From assembly GCA_002441135.1 (NCBI GenBank), contig DJVJ01000038.1:203920-267919 (forward strand): a stretch of 64,000 nt of DNA. Direction: 5' to 3'. The notes beneath the pieces were generated by a model. The model was not told where the DNA came from and made no database searches. It worked only from the letters and a program-made list of their open reading frames with translations. Below, piece by piece: positions 26,365 through 35,466 of this stretch; the stretch's first letter is position 1; each line of letters starts with the position of its first letter. Made by a program: the position numbers and the translations under genes. The stretch is from Caryophanales bacterium UBA6259. Its GTDB lineage: Bacteria; Bacillota; Bacilli; Tepidibacillales; Tepidibacillaceae.

Positions 26365-27147
26365 TTGGATGGAAATTTAATTGTTAAAAGAATGGTAGAT
26401 GGGATTGTAATCTTAACACTAAATCGGCCAGAGGCAGCCAATGCATTATCTGTAAGCTTATTAAAAGAAATAAAGGAAACATTAGTAGATTTCAAATATG
26501 ATTCATCAATCAAATGTGTAATCGTGACAGGCCAAGGGGAAAAAGCATTTTGTGCTGGTGCAGATTTGAAAGAAAGAGCAGATATGGATCAGGAACAGGC
26601 TAGAAGAACAGTTAGCCTGATTAAAGAAGTAATTAATAGCTTTGAAGCATTACCAAAACCAGTAATTGCTGCGATTAATGGGGTGGCTCTTGGTGGTGGA
26701 TTGGAATTGGCATTGGCTTGCGATATTCGAATTGCTGCAGATAGTGCTAAATTGGGCTTAACAGAAACTTCCCTTGCAATAATCCCTGGTGCTGGTGGAA
26801 CCCAAAGACTATCTCGATTAATAGGAAAGGGTAAAGCGAAAGAACTTATTTTTACAGCAAGAAAGATTGATGCTATTGAAGCAGAAAAAATCGGCTTAGC
26901 GGAGTATGTTGTGCCCATAGATCAATTGTTAGATAAAGCATTTGAGATTGCAGCTCAGATTGCGAAAAATGGTCCTATCGCAATTACACAAGCAAAGTTT
27001 GCCATAGATAAAGGATATGAAGTGGATTTGGCAACTGGACTAGAAATTGAAGCAAAAGCATATGAAATAACAATACCGACAAAGGATCGGTTAGAGGGGC
27101 TAGCTGCCTTTAAAGAAAAGCGTCCACCGATTTATAAAGGACACTAA
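26365..27147 (+). CDS. yngF: Enoyl-CoA hydratase/isomerase family, likely methylglutaconyl-CoA hydratase
   Basis: 260 residues, crotonase fold. Motifs: FCAGADLKER (oxyanion loop), INGVALGGGLELALACDIRIA and LTETSLAIIPGAGGTQRL, which hold the two glutamates expected for a hydratase. The position between HMG-CoA lyase and carboxyltransferase genes points to 3-methylglutaconyl-CoA hydration. TTG start with TAGGGGGGA upstream, 11 bases after the yngG stop. Confidence 0.9.
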   Translation: MDGNLIVKRMVDGIVILTLNRPEAANALSVSLLKEIKETLVDFKYDSSIKCVIVTGQGEKAFCAGADLKERADMDQEQARRTVSLIKEVINSFEALPKPVIAAINGVALGGGLELALACDIRIAADSAKLGLTETSLAIIPGAGGTQRLSRLIGKGKAKELIFTARKIDAIEAEKIGLAEYVVPIDQLLDKAFEIAAQIAKNGPIAITQAKFAIDKGYEVDLATGLEIEAKAYEITIPTKDRLEGLAAFKEKRPPIYKGH

Positions 27148-27168
27148 GGAAAATAGGAGGGATTCACG

Positions 27169-28698
27169 TTGTCGCTAGAAAATGATTTATTAGAAAGAGT
27201 AGAAAGAATTAAAAAGGGTGGAGCAGCCAAATATCACGAAAAAAATGCGGAGCAAGGAAAGCTATTTGTGAGAGACCGTCTAAAGCTGCTATTTGATGAA
27301 GGAATTGAATTAGAGGATGGATTCTTTGCTAATAATTTGGATGAAGAGTTTCCAGCAGATGGCGTTGTAACTGGAATCGGCAAAATTAATGGTCGTGTTG
27401 TTTGTGTGATGGCAAATGATTCGACCATCAAGGCAGGCTCATGGGGCCAAAGAACGGTAGAAAAAATTATTCGAATTCAAGAAACCGCAGATAAGCTAAG
27501 AGCGCCAATGATTTATCTAGTAGATTCGGCTGGAGCAAGAATTACGGATCAAGTGGAAATGTTTCCGGGGAGAAGAGGAGCAGGAAGAATTTTTTATAAT
27601 CAAGTAAAACTATCTGGAAGGGTTCCTCAGGTTTGTGTATTATTTGGACCTTCTGCAGCGGGTGGTGCTTATATTCCAGCCTTTTCCGATAATGTTATCA
27701 TGGTGGATGGGAATGCATCGATGTATCTTGGATCTCCTAGAATGGCTGAGATGGTCATTGGTGAAAAAACTACCTTAGAGGATATGGGTGGGGCTCGTAT
27801 GCATTGCTCGGTTTCTGGGGTTGGCGATGTCTTAGCAAAAAGCGAAGAAGAGGCAATTCAATTAGCAAAGGATTACCTATCCTATTTTCCTTTAAATTAT
27901 ACAGAAAAGCCACCAACTTATGTGGGTATGCAACCAAAGACAAATGAAAAAACCTTAGAGGAAATTATACCAAAAAATCAAAATGCACCATTTAATATGC
28001 ATGAAATGATTGAAAAGCTAGTGGATGAAAATTCTTTCTTTGAAATAAAGAAGCTATTTGCACCTGAAATCATAACTGGCTTTGGACGATTAAATGGGAA
28101 AGTCATTGGAATCATCGCTAATCAACCACGAGTAAAAGGGGGCGTATTATTCCATGATTCAGCAGATAAGGCAGCCAGATTTATTACACTTGCTGACGCC
28201 TTCCATATTCCACTCTTATTTCTAGCCGATGTTCCAGGATTTATGATTGGATCTAAAGTGGAACGAGCAGGTATTATTCGACATGGTGCGAAAATGATTT
28301 CTGCAATGTCGGAGGCTACCGTTCCTAAGATTTCAATCATTGTTCGAAAGGCATATGGTGCTGGATTATATGCGATGGCAGGCCCTGCCTTTGAACCAGA
28401 TGTTTGCTTAGCACTTCCTACTGCACAGATCGCAGTAATGGGCCCTGAAGCAGCAGTAAATGCAGTTTATGCGAATAAAATTGCCGAGTTAGCTCCAGAA
28501 GATAGAGCCGCTTTTGTTGAAAAGAAAAGGGAGGAGTATAAGAAGGATATTGACATTTATCGTTTGGCATCCGAATTAATTGTTGATGGTATCGTTCCTG
28601 CTAACTCCTTAAGAGATGAACTAATAAAAAGATTTGACATGTATATGTCCAAATATCAAGTGTTTACTGAGCGAAAGCATCCTGTTTATCCCGTATAA
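27169..28698 (+). CDS. yngE: Acyl-CoA carboxylase, carboxyltransferase subunit
   Basis: 509 residues, both carboxyltransferase halves. It moves CO2 from carboxybiotin to the acyl-CoA, here presumably 3-methylcrotonyl-CoA. Landmarks: FGPSAAGGAYIPAFSDN, GSPRMAEMVIGE, DVPGFMIGSKVERAGIIRHGAKM and MGPEAAVNAVY. TTG start with AGGAGGGA upstream. Last gene of the operon; it is followed by a hairpin. No acyl-CoA ligase (yngI) is present. Confidence 0.92.
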   Translation: MSLENDLLERVERIKKGGAAKYHEKNAEQGKLFVRDRLKLLFDEGIELEDGFFANNLDEEFPADGVVTGIGKINGRVVCVMANDSTIKAGSWGQRTVEKIIRIQETADKLRAPMIYLVDSAGARITDQVEMFPGRRGAGRIFYNQVKLSGRVPQVCVLFGPSAAGGAYIPAFSDNVIMVDGNASMYLGSPRMAEMVIGEKTTLEDMGGARMHCSVSGVGDVLAKSEEEAIQLAKDYLSYFPLNYTEKPPTYVGMQPKTNEKTLEEIIPKNQNAPFNMHEMIEKLVDENSFFEIKKLFAPEIITGFGRLNGKVIGIIANQPRVKGGVLFHDSADKAARFITLADAFHIPLLFLADVPGFMIGSKVERAGIIRHGAKMISAMSEATVPKISIIVRKAYGAGLYAMAGPAFEPDVCLALPTAQIAVMGPEAAVNAVYANKIAELAPEDRAAFVEKKREEYKKDIDIYRLASELIVDGIVPANSLRDELIKRFDMYMSKYQVFTERKHPVYPV

Positions 28699-28713
28699 CC
28701 AGTTAACAAAGAA

Positions 28714-28745
28714 AAAGGAGACTTTATATAGGTCTCCTCCTTTAT
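28714..28745. terminator. Hairpin between yngE and the opposed small gene
   Basis: AAAGGAGAC and GTCTCCTCCTTT enclose TTTATATAG. The T run is weak, so termination strength is uncertain. Confidence 0.6.
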
Positions 28746-28752
28746 CTTCTCA

Positions 28753-28950
28753 TTATTCCGTTTGATTTATATATTGCTCAATGATTCTTGTTTCTTCTTG
28801 GATATGGTCTTGCTTAGCGACGATTGGGATTTGATAGATAGGCAATAACTGATTAATTGCTTCTTCCGTAATATTAGTAATTTCCATTTCTCCTTGGGAT
28901 AGTTGTTCTTCAAGTTTATTTTTTACTTTTGAAATGTTTGGTTGCTCCAT
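28753..28950 (-). CDS. Small protein of 65 residues, unknown
   Basis: ATG at 28950 with AAGGAGGA upstream on the minus strand. Acidic and Gln/Glu/Ile-rich, helical in appearance (VKNKLEEQLSQGEMEI, EEAINQLLPIYQ), no cysteine, no membrane segment. Not recognised. It is divergent from the DegV-family gene at 29123. Confidence 0.6.
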   Translation of the reverse strand: MEQPNISKVKNKLEEQLSQGEMEITNITEEAINQLLPIYQIPIVAKQDHIQEETRIIEQYINQTE

Positions 28951-29012
28951 TTACTTATCCTCCTTTTTTTTATTATGGATGGGCCTTCGTTTCTTTATAC
29001 GATAGGTTTATA

Positions 29013-29041
29013 GTGACAGAGAAATGCTGCTAGGTTATACT
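29013..29041 (+). promoter_or_regulatory. Promoter of the DegV/FakB-family gene
   Basis: GTGACA at 29013-29018, 17-base spacer, TATACT at 29036-29041. Confidence 0.6.
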
Positions 29042-29045
29042 AAAA

Positions 29046-29062
29046 TTAGTACTAGGTACTAT
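29046..29062. promoter_or_regulatory. FapR-like operator box
   Basis: TTAGTAC-TAG-GTACTAT is an inverted repeat with one mismatch in the last base. From memory it matches the TTAGTA...TACTAA box of FapR, the malonyl-CoA-controlled repressor of lipid synthesis. It starts five bases after the -10 box, a repressing position. Further half-sites (TTAGT at 29066-29070, TACTAA at 29083-29088) lie just downstream. Confidence 0.5.
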
Positions 29063-29122
29063 TAATTAGTTATATAATAAAGTACTAACTATAATTTAAT
29101 TAAATAAAGGTGAGGGAGAATA

Positions 29123-29974
29123 ATGAAAAATATAACCTATGTTTTAGATAGTGGAAGTGATTTTGAACAACAGTTTACTAGTTGATTTCATTTTCCTGTT
29201 AGGATTGTTCCTCTGAATTTAATTATTGAAGGTCAAGAATATAAGGATGGATTAGATATATCAAAAGATGAATTTTATACCAAAATGGCAGAAGCAAAGG
29301 AATTGCCCAAAACTAGTCAACCATCTCCACAGCAATTTTATGAAGTATTTAGTGAGGAAGTAGCAAAAGGGAATGAAGTTCTATGTATTTGCTTAACCTC
29401 AAAACTAAGTGGTACTTATCAAAGTGCGGTAATTGCAAAAGAGATGCTAGAGGAAGAAAAAAATTTGGTACATATCATAGATTCTGAAAGCGTTTCTGCC
29501 CATTTAATTCTTTTACTAAAAAAGGCGGATCAATTAATATTGGAAGGCAATGATTTAATCCAAGTAGCAATACAGCTAGAGCAATTCCGGAGCAAAGTTA
29601 ATATATTAGCTTTACTTGATACTTTAGAGAATTTGAAAAAGGGTGGAAGAGTCTCCTTTGCTCAAGCAGCAATTGGTGGATTATTAAACATTAAACCATT
29701 AATTACATTAACAGATGGCTTAGTAGAAACGATTGAAAAATTTAGAGGTAGAAAAAAAGGATTGTCCAATTTAGCCGAGATGCTCACATCACCAAAAATA
29801 AAAAAAGATATTCTATTTGTTGTCCATAGCTTTCAAGACGAAGCACGATTAAAGGAAGAATTGGATGTAATGCCTTTATCTGATTTTAAACAAATTGAGT
29901 TTCTAAAATTAGGATCAACAATAGGAACACATGCAGGTGCTAATACCTTAGGTTTTGTATTTGAAAGTGAGTAA
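29123..29974 (+). pseudogene. DegV/FakB-family gene interrupted by in-frame TGA
   Basis: ATG 29123 has GGTGAGGG upstream and starts a frame of the DegV family, the fatty-acid-binding subunit of fatty acid kinase. After YVLDSGSDFEQQFTS the frame meets TGA at 29183-29185 and then continues uninterrupted to 29974 with matching family sequence: VPLNLIIEGQEYKDG, PKTSQPSPQQFYEVF, SSKLSGTYQSA-like LTSKLSGTYQSA, KKGGRVSFAQAAIGGLLNIKP and GTHAGANTLGFVF. The full frame would give 283 residues, the normal length. No convincing ribosome site lies after the TGA. Either a nonsense mutation, a sequencing error, or recoding. Confidence 0.8.
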
Positions 29975-30012
29975 GGAAGGGTAAAATAATCTAATCAATA
30001 ATATTGTAAATA

Positions 30013-30047
30013 GGGACACCAGTGTTTTTTCTGGTGTTCTTATTTTA
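30013..30047 (+). terminator. Terminator after the DegV-family gene
   Basis: GGACACCAG pairs with CTGGTGTTC, followed by a T-rich tail. Confidence 0.72.
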
Positions 30048-30175
30048 TACTTTAGGAAAGCCAGTCTTTTCTAATTTCAAAATAGTTCAAAAAATTCGTC
30101 CAAAAAATGTTTAACTCATGTTATATTGTTATCAAGGAAAAAAACTATTTTATATCGCTTAAATGGGGGATGAAG

Positions 30176-31078
30176 ATGAGATTTGTAACCTTTGAAATGG
30201 GAAATGAACAGCGTATTGGATTATTATTAGAAGACAATCAAGTTCTTGACCTGCAAAAAGCCCAAGAACTAATGGAAAATCAGATTACTTTACCGAATAC
30301 GATGATTGGATTGATTCAATTAGGAGAAAGTGCGATAAATAAAAGTAAAGAAATTTTAGAATGGATACAAATAGGAAATGGAGAGGGTGCTATCTATTCA
30401 TTAGATCAGGATGTTCATTTGCTAGCGCCAATTCCTAGACCAACAAAGAATATATTTTGCTTAGGCAAAAATTATGCTGCACATGCTAAGGAAATGGGGG
30501 CAGAGGAGCTGCCAAAATATCCAATGGTATTCTCCAAAGCACCAACTACAGTTACTGGCCCTTATGCGAATGTATTGAGCCATAAGGAAATTACAGATAG
30601 CTTAGATTATGAGGGTGAAATGGCAGTCATCATAGGGAAAAAGGGCACCCGAATTTCCAAAGAAGAAGCCTTTGATTATGTTTTTGGTTATACAATAATT
30701 AATGATATTACCGCGAGAAACCTACAAAACAATCATAAGCAATTCTTACTTGGAAAAAGCTTAGACACTGGTTGTCCAATGGGACCAGCTATTGTTCATG
30801 CTTCTGTGATTGAGAACGCCCATCATTTACAAGTGAAAACAACCGTAAATGGAGAGCTTAGACAAAACGGAAATACAGACGAGTTTATTTTTGACATTCC
30901 AACCATGATTGCTTCCATAAGTCAGGGTTTAACATTAGAACCTGGGGATATCATCGCAACAGGAACACCATCTGGGGTTGGATCAGGCTTTAACCCACCA
31001 AAATTCCTTAAAGTAGGAGATGTGGTTGAGGTTGAAATTGAAGGACTAGGTGTAATTAAAAATACAATCGTAGAATAG
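30176..31078 (+). CDS. yisK: Fumarylacetoacetate hydrolase family protein, YisK-like
   Basis: 300 residues from ATG 30176, the length I recall for B. subtilis YisK, to which long stretches look very similar. The C-terminal FAH domain holds CLGKNYAAHAKEMG, LDYEGEMAVIIGKKGTRIS (metal Glu residues), FGYTIINDITARNLQ and GDIIATGTPSGVGSGF. Family members act as oxaloacetate decarboxylases or acylpyruvate hydrolases. GGGGGA before 30176 supports this start; the frame extends 23 codons upstream to 30107, without a ribosome site. Confidence 0.87.
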   Translation: MRFVTFEMGNEQRIGLLLEDNQVLDLQKAQELMENQITLPNTMIGLIQLGESAINKSKEILEWIQIGNGEGAIYSLDQDVHLLAPIPRPTKNIFCLGKNYAAHAKEMGAEELPKYPMVFSKAPTTVTGPYANVLSHKEITDSLDYEGEMAVIIGKKGTRISKEEAFDYVFGYTIINDITARNLQNNHKQFLLGKSLDTGCPMGPAIVHASVIENAHHLQVKTTVNGELRQNGNTDEFIFDIPTMIASISQGLTLEPGDIIATGTPSGVGSGFNPPKFLKVGDVVEVEIEGLGVIKNTIVE

Positions 31079-31080
31079 AA

Positions 31081-31109
31081 TAGACACTCTGTAAAAACTC
31101 GCATATAAT
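31081..31109 (+). promoter_or_regulatory. Promoter of hutH
   Basis: TAGACA at 31081-31086, a 17-base spacer and TATAAT at 31104-31109. It lies between the YisK-like gene and the leader hairpin, so the hairpin is inside the hutH transcript. Confidence 0.6.
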
Positions 31110-31170
31110 AAATTAAGAAACATAGGTGTAAATTTTAATATTTAAATTTTAAACAAACTTTACCTTGAGA

Positions 31171-31227
31171 AAGGGGGGAAGCTGTTTGGTTTTTTATCAA
31201 ACAGTATCCCTCCTTTTATTGTTTTTA
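31171..31227 (+). terminator. Leader terminator upstream of hutH (possible antitermination site)
   Basis: CTGTTTG (31182-31188) and CAAACAG (31198-31204) form the inner stem, extended by GGGGGA (31174-31179) with TCCCTCC, and followed by TTTTATTGTTTTT. It can end the upstream gene, but it also lies about 60 bases after the hutH promoter. In B. subtilis hutH is preceded by a terminator controlled by HutP and histidine; no hutP is seen here. Confidence 0.7.
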
Positions 31228-31265
31228 GTTTGATAATGAGATAAAGAAAGAAAGGATAAGAGCCG

Positions 31266-32756
31266 ATGACAATTTACATTGATGGGAATCATTTAACCTT
31301 TGAACAGATTTATGAGGTAGCATATAACAAAGTACAGGTACAGCTAACTGAAGAAGCATGGGCCAAGGTGGATGCAGCACGAAGCGTAATAGAACAATCT
31401 ATTGATCAAGGAAAAGTGATTTATGGAGTAAATACTGGCTTTGGTAAGCTAAGTGATGTGCAGATTAAAAACGGCTTTTTAAAGGACTTACAATATCATT
31501 TAATTCGAAGTCATGCCTCTGGTGTAGGTGAGCCATTCTCAGAAGAAATCAGTAGAGTGATGATGTTGTTAAGAGCCAATGCACTAGCAAAAGGCTTTTC
31601 TGGTATCACTAGGGATACTCTTGGACAGCTATTAAATCTATTAAACCACCAAATTCATCCAGTCATTCCAAGTCAAGGCTCTCTCGGAGCGAGCGGTGAT
31701 CTTGCTCCATTATCTCATTTAGCACTTGTTCTAATTGGAGAAGGGGAAGCATGGGTAGATGGAGAAAGAATGACGGGATTGGAAGGATTAACCAAAAGGG
31801 GCCTGGCCCCTATCAGTTTATCTGCAAAGGAAGGGTTAGCCTTAATTAATGGGACTCAAGCAATGACTGCGGTTGGGGTATTAACCTATTTAGAAGCTAG
31901 AGACTTAATTCAACAAGCAAATCAAATCGCAGCAATTACAATGGAAGGCTTACGAGGAGTGATCGATGCATTTGATGAGCAGGTACAGATGGTGCGTCCT
32001 TACCCACAGCAAAGTGAAGTTGCACGTGGTTTTCGAGAGCAATTAAAGGATAGCAAATTAATTACCAAGCAAGGTGAGATTCGAGTACAGGATGCCTACA
32101 CTATTCGTTGTATCCCACAGGTTCATGGAGCAATTCAACAGGTGCTTGATTATGTAGATAATGTTTTAAAAATTGAAATAAACTCAGCGACCGATAATCC
32201 GTTAATTTTTCCAGAGACAGGAGATATTATCTCAGGGGGAAACTTTCATGGAGAACCAGTAGCCTTTGCAATGGATTTTCTTAAAATAGCGATGTCAGAG
32301 CTAGCCAATATGTCTGAAAGACGAATCGAGCGATTAGTTAACCCTGCTTTAAGTGGACTCCCAGCCTTTTTAAGTCCAAATCCTGGTCTACAATCAGGAA
32401 TGATGATCGCACAATATGTCGCTGCCTCTTTAGTTTCTGAAAACAAAGTATTAGCTCATCCAGCAAGTGTCGATTCCATTCCTTCCTCGGCTAACCAAGA
32501 GGATCACGTTAGCATGGGAACTATAGCTGCAAGACAAGCAAAAGAGGTTGTTAAAAATGCTCGCCATGTGATAGCAATTGAGCTACTTAGTGCGGCATTA
32601 GCTGTAGAAAAGCTAGGCGTAAATCACCTTTCTTCTCGTTCAAAAGAGATTTATCAATGGTTAAGGGAAGATATCCCTACCCTAGATCAGGACCGAGTTC
32701 TGGGTAAGGATATTGAAGCAGTGGCCAACAAATTACAATATAAGTGGCTAGGGTAA
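31266..32756 (+). CDS. hutH: Histidine ammonia-lyase
   Basis: 496 residues, full length. It converts histidine to urocanate and ammonia. The self-made MIO cofactor comes from Ala142-Ser143-Gly144 in GSLGASGDLAPLSH. Other landmarks: YGVNTGFGKL, QDAYTIRCIPQVHGA and SATDNPLIF. AAGGATAAG precedes ATG 31266. No other hut gene (U, I, G) is in the window, so the pathway must be completed elsewhere or the gene stands alone. Its end overlaps the convergent aldo/keto reductase by nine bases, with no terminator between. Confidence 0.95.
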   Translation: MTIYIDGNHLTFEQIYEVAYNKVQVQLTEEAWAKVDAARSVIEQSIDQGKVIYGVNTGFGKLSDVQIKNGFLKDLQYHLIRSHASGVGEPFSEEISRVMMLLRANALAKGFSGITRDTLGQLLNLLNHQIHPVIPSQGSLGASGDLAPLSHLALVLIGEGEAWVDGERMTGLEGLTKRGLAPISLSAKEGLALINGTQAMTAVGVLTYLEARDLIQQANQIAAITMEGLRGVIDAFDEQVQMVRPYPQQSEVARGFREQLKDSKLITKQGEIRVQDAYTIRCIPQVHGAIQQVLDYVDNVLKIEINSATDNPLIFPETGDIISGGNFHGEPVAFAMDFLKIAMSELANMSERRIERLVNPALSGLPAFLSPNPGLQSGMMIAQYVAASLVSENKVLAHPASVDSIPSSANQEDHVSMGTIAARQAKEVVKNARHVIAIELLSAALAVEKLGVNHLSSRSKEIYQWLREDIPTLDQDRVLGKDIEAVANKLQYKWLG

Positions 32757-33722
32757 TTTATTACCTCTAGAGGCGACATAGAGAGCATACCATTCTTCTC
32801 TTGTCATTTGTTCTGACTGAAGAACAGCATCTTTACTATTTTTTATTCGCTCTAAACTAGTCGTACCAATTACAGGTTGAATTTTCATAGGATGTCTCAT
32901 TAACCAACCAAGGATAATCGCTTCCTTGGTTGTCTCTTTTTCTTTTGCCATTTTGTGAATTAATTCTCTTGTCTTGAAATCTGCTTCTGAAAGATTTTCT
33001 GTTTTTTCTCCTGAATACAATCCTTTTGCTAATGGTGACCACGCTTGTATCTGGATATTATGTAATCGGCTATACTCAATAAGACCAGCTGCAAAATTTT
33101 TTGCTGCACCTGCTTCTTGATTTACGAAGACGCCTTCCTCAAGCCAGTCTATTTTTTTCAAGCTCATCTCTAGTTGATTAACAATTATCGGTTCATTGGT
33201 ATAGGACTGAATTAATTCAATCTGTCCTTGGTTCATATTGGAAACGCCAAAATGGCGAACTTTACCTTGGCTTTTTAATTGCTGGAATACTTCTGCCACT
33301 TCATCCGGCTCTATTAGAGGATCTGGTCGATGTAAAAGTAGAATATCTAAGTATTCAATGGCTAGTCTTTGTAAGATACCATCGACAGACTTTAAAATAT
33401 GTTCCTTTGAAAAGTCATACCTACTTGGCCCTAATTCATCCTCAAATCGAATTCCACACTTGCTTTGTATTGTCATTCTTTCTCGCAAATGAGGGTTTGC
33501 CTTAATGATTTTTCCGAAAACCTTTTCTGCTTTACCCAGCTTATATATATCCGCATGATCAAACATCGTGATTCCAGAAGTAAGTGCCATATCTATGGCT
33601 TCCTCTGCTCTTAATATCTCCTCTTTAGTAATTGGAGCGGTATCCCAGCCTCCACCAAAGCCCATAAATCCAAGGACTAGACGACTAGAAGTAATATTTC
33701 TTTTTTCTAATGGCATATGCAT
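32748..33722 (-). CDS. Aldo/keto reductase
   Basis: 324 residues, NADPH-dependent oxidoreductase of the YdhF-like group. Catalytic residues are in place: Asp and Tyr in MFDHADIYKLGKAE, Lys in IQSKCGIRF and His in LLLHRPDP; the cofactor end has QPVIGTTSLERI. Substrate unknown. AGAGGT precedes ATG 33722 at nine bases. The stop lies inside the last codons of hutH on the other strand. Confidence 0.9.
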   Translation of the reverse strand: MHMPLEKRNITSSRLVLGFMGFGGGWDTAPITKEEILRAEEAIDMALTSGITMFDHADIYKLGKAEKVFGKIIKANPHLRERMTIQSKCGIRFEDELGPSRYDFSKEHILKSVDGILQRLAIEYLDILLLHRPDPLIEPDEVAEVFQQLKSQGKVRHFGVSNMNQGQIELIQSYTNEPIIVNQLEMSLKKIDWLEEGVFVNQEAGAAKNFAAGLIEYSRLHNIQIQAWSPLAKGLYSGEKTENLSEADFKTRELIHKMAKEKETTKEAIILGWLMRHPMKIQPVIGTTSLERIKNSKDAVLQSEQMTREEWYALYVASRGNKLP

Positions 33723-33914
33723 TATGGGTAAACCTCTTTCTATATGTAAAATATAAACAAAATGTATATTGTTTTAACTGATTATAAAGTGAATATAATC
33801 AACAAGCAAATCGCTACTCTTTTTTAATAAAAACTTTTAAAGAGGAATTTTTTAAAATTAATAGAATAACCTAATGAAGATGTTTAATGATTTTAGAAAG
33901 GGGATTATACATAA

Positions 33915-35429
33915 ATGGAAACTATTTTAAATGAAAAAGTAGAAGCATTTAAAGAGTTAATTAAGAAAATTAAGGCATATAATGAAGCTATTAATGTAAT
34001 GTATTGGGATTTAAGAACGGGTGCTCCAGAAAAAGCAGTGGATGGCCGGTCAGAAGTTATTGGCATGTTATCCTCTGAAGTTTTTCAACTTAGTACCTCA
34101 AATGAGCTAGGAGAACTACTTGAATATCTATCCCAGCCTGAACAAGATAAGAATTTAGATGAAATTACTCGTGCTGCTGTAAAAGTTACAAAGAAAGATT
34201 TTGATCAGAATAAAAAAATTCCAGCGGATTTATATAAAGAGTATGTTGTTTTAACTTCAAAAGCAGAATCAGTTTGGGCTGAAGCAAAAGATAAATCTGA
34301 TTTTTCCTTATTTCAGCCTTATCTAGAGAAAATTGTTCATTTTAATCAACAATTTGCTGAATTATGGGGCTATGAAGGAAGCAAATACAATGCTCTATTA
34401 GATAATTATGAGCAAGGGATGACTGTGGAAAAGCTAGATCCAATTTTTACAGCATTAAGAGAAGATCTTGTTCCATTAATTCAAAAGGTTGCCGAAGCAA
34501 AACAGGTGGAAACAAGCTTTTTACGAAAGAAATATCCTAAGCACCAACAAGAGCAATTTAGCAAATATATCCTAGAAGAAATGGGCTATGACTTCAAAGC
34601 AGGTCGAATTGATGAAACGGTTCATCCTTTTCAAATTACATTAAACCACGGTGATGTTCGGGTACTAACCAAATATGAAGAAAATGATTTAACAGTTTCT
34701 TTATTTAGTACATTGCATGAGGGTGGCCATGCTCAATATGAGCAAAATATTGCTTCCGAGTTAGATGGAACTCCAATCTATGAAGGAGCTTCGATGGGTA
34801 TTCATGAATCTCAATCTCGTTTTTGGGAAAATGTGGTTGGTCGAAATGAATTATTTTGGAACAACTACTATTCCAAATTAACGGAAATGTTTCCTGAACA
34901 ATTAAAGGATGTAGCTGTAAAAGATTTTTATAAAGGAGTTAATGAAATAAAACCTTCATTAATTCGAATTGATGCGGATGAATTAACCTATAATCTTCAC
35001 ATTATGCTTCGATATGAATTAGAAAAAGCATTAATCAATGGCGAAATTTCCGTAGATCAATTACCAGCTTTGTGGAACGAAAAAATGAAGGATTATCTAG
35101 GCGTTGAACCAGCGAATGATGGAGAAGGAGTTCTACAGGATGTTCACTGGTCTGCAGGTCTCATCGGATATTTCCCAACCTATGCATTAGGAAACATTTA
35201 TGCTGCTCAATTTACAGAACAAATGAAAAAAGAGCTGTCAAACTTTGATCAATTAATGCTAGAGGGTAATCTAATCCCAATTAAAGAATGGCTAGATGAA
35301 AAAATTCATCAATATGGCAAATTAAAAACGCCAACACAGCTATTAAAAGATATTACTGGCGAGGAATTAAATGCAAAGTACCTTATTCAGTATCTAACCA
35401 ACAAGGTAAATGATATATATAATGTGTAA
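33915..35429 (+). CDS. Carboxypeptidase, M32 family
   Basis: 504 residues, the usual size for Taq-type metallocarboxypeptidases; B. subtilis YpwA is a likely relative. It removes C-terminal amino acids from peptides in the cytoplasm. The zinc motif HEGGH is in STLHEGGHAQYEQN near residue 270, and the family motifs IHESQSRFWEN and IRIDADELTYNLHI are seen. GAAAGGGG precedes ATG 33915. pgcA follows 37 bases downstream. Confidence 0.93.
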   Translation: METILNEKVEAFKELIKKIKAYNEAINVMYWDLRTGAPEKAVDGRSEVIGMLSSEVFQLSTSNELGELLEYLSQPEQDKNLDEITRAAVKVTKKDFDQNKKIPADLYKEYVVLTSKAESVWAEAKDKSDFSLFQPYLEKIVHFNQQFAELWGYEGSKYNALLDNYEQGMTVEKLDPIFTALREDLVPLIQKVAEAKQVETSFLRKKYPKHQQEQFSKYILEEMGYDFKAGRIDETVHPFQITLNHGDVRVLTKYEENDLTVSLFSTLHEGGHAQYEQNIASELDGTPIYEGASMGIHESQSRFWENVVGRNELFWNNYYSKLTEMFPEQLKDVAVKDFYKGVNEIKPSLIRIDADELTYNLHIMLRYELEKALINGEISVDQLPALWNEKMKDYLGVEPANDGEGVLQDVHWSAGLIGYFPTYALGNIYAAQFTEQMKKELSNFDQLMLEGNLIPIKEWLDEKIHQYGKLKTPTQLLKDITGEELNAKYLIQYLTNKVNDIYNV

Positions 35430-35466
35430 TTAACTTATTATTAAAATTAATGGTGGTGGAGGAGTA

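Noticed and set aside
29183..29185. Selenocysteine at the DegV TGA
   Set aside because: DegV proteins have no conserved Cys at this place and I see no SECIS-like hairpin directly after the codon.
29285..29974. DegV-family gene starting at ATG 29285
   Set aside because: No ribosome site, and in-frame family sequence continues upstream to 29186 and, past the TGA, to ATG 29123.
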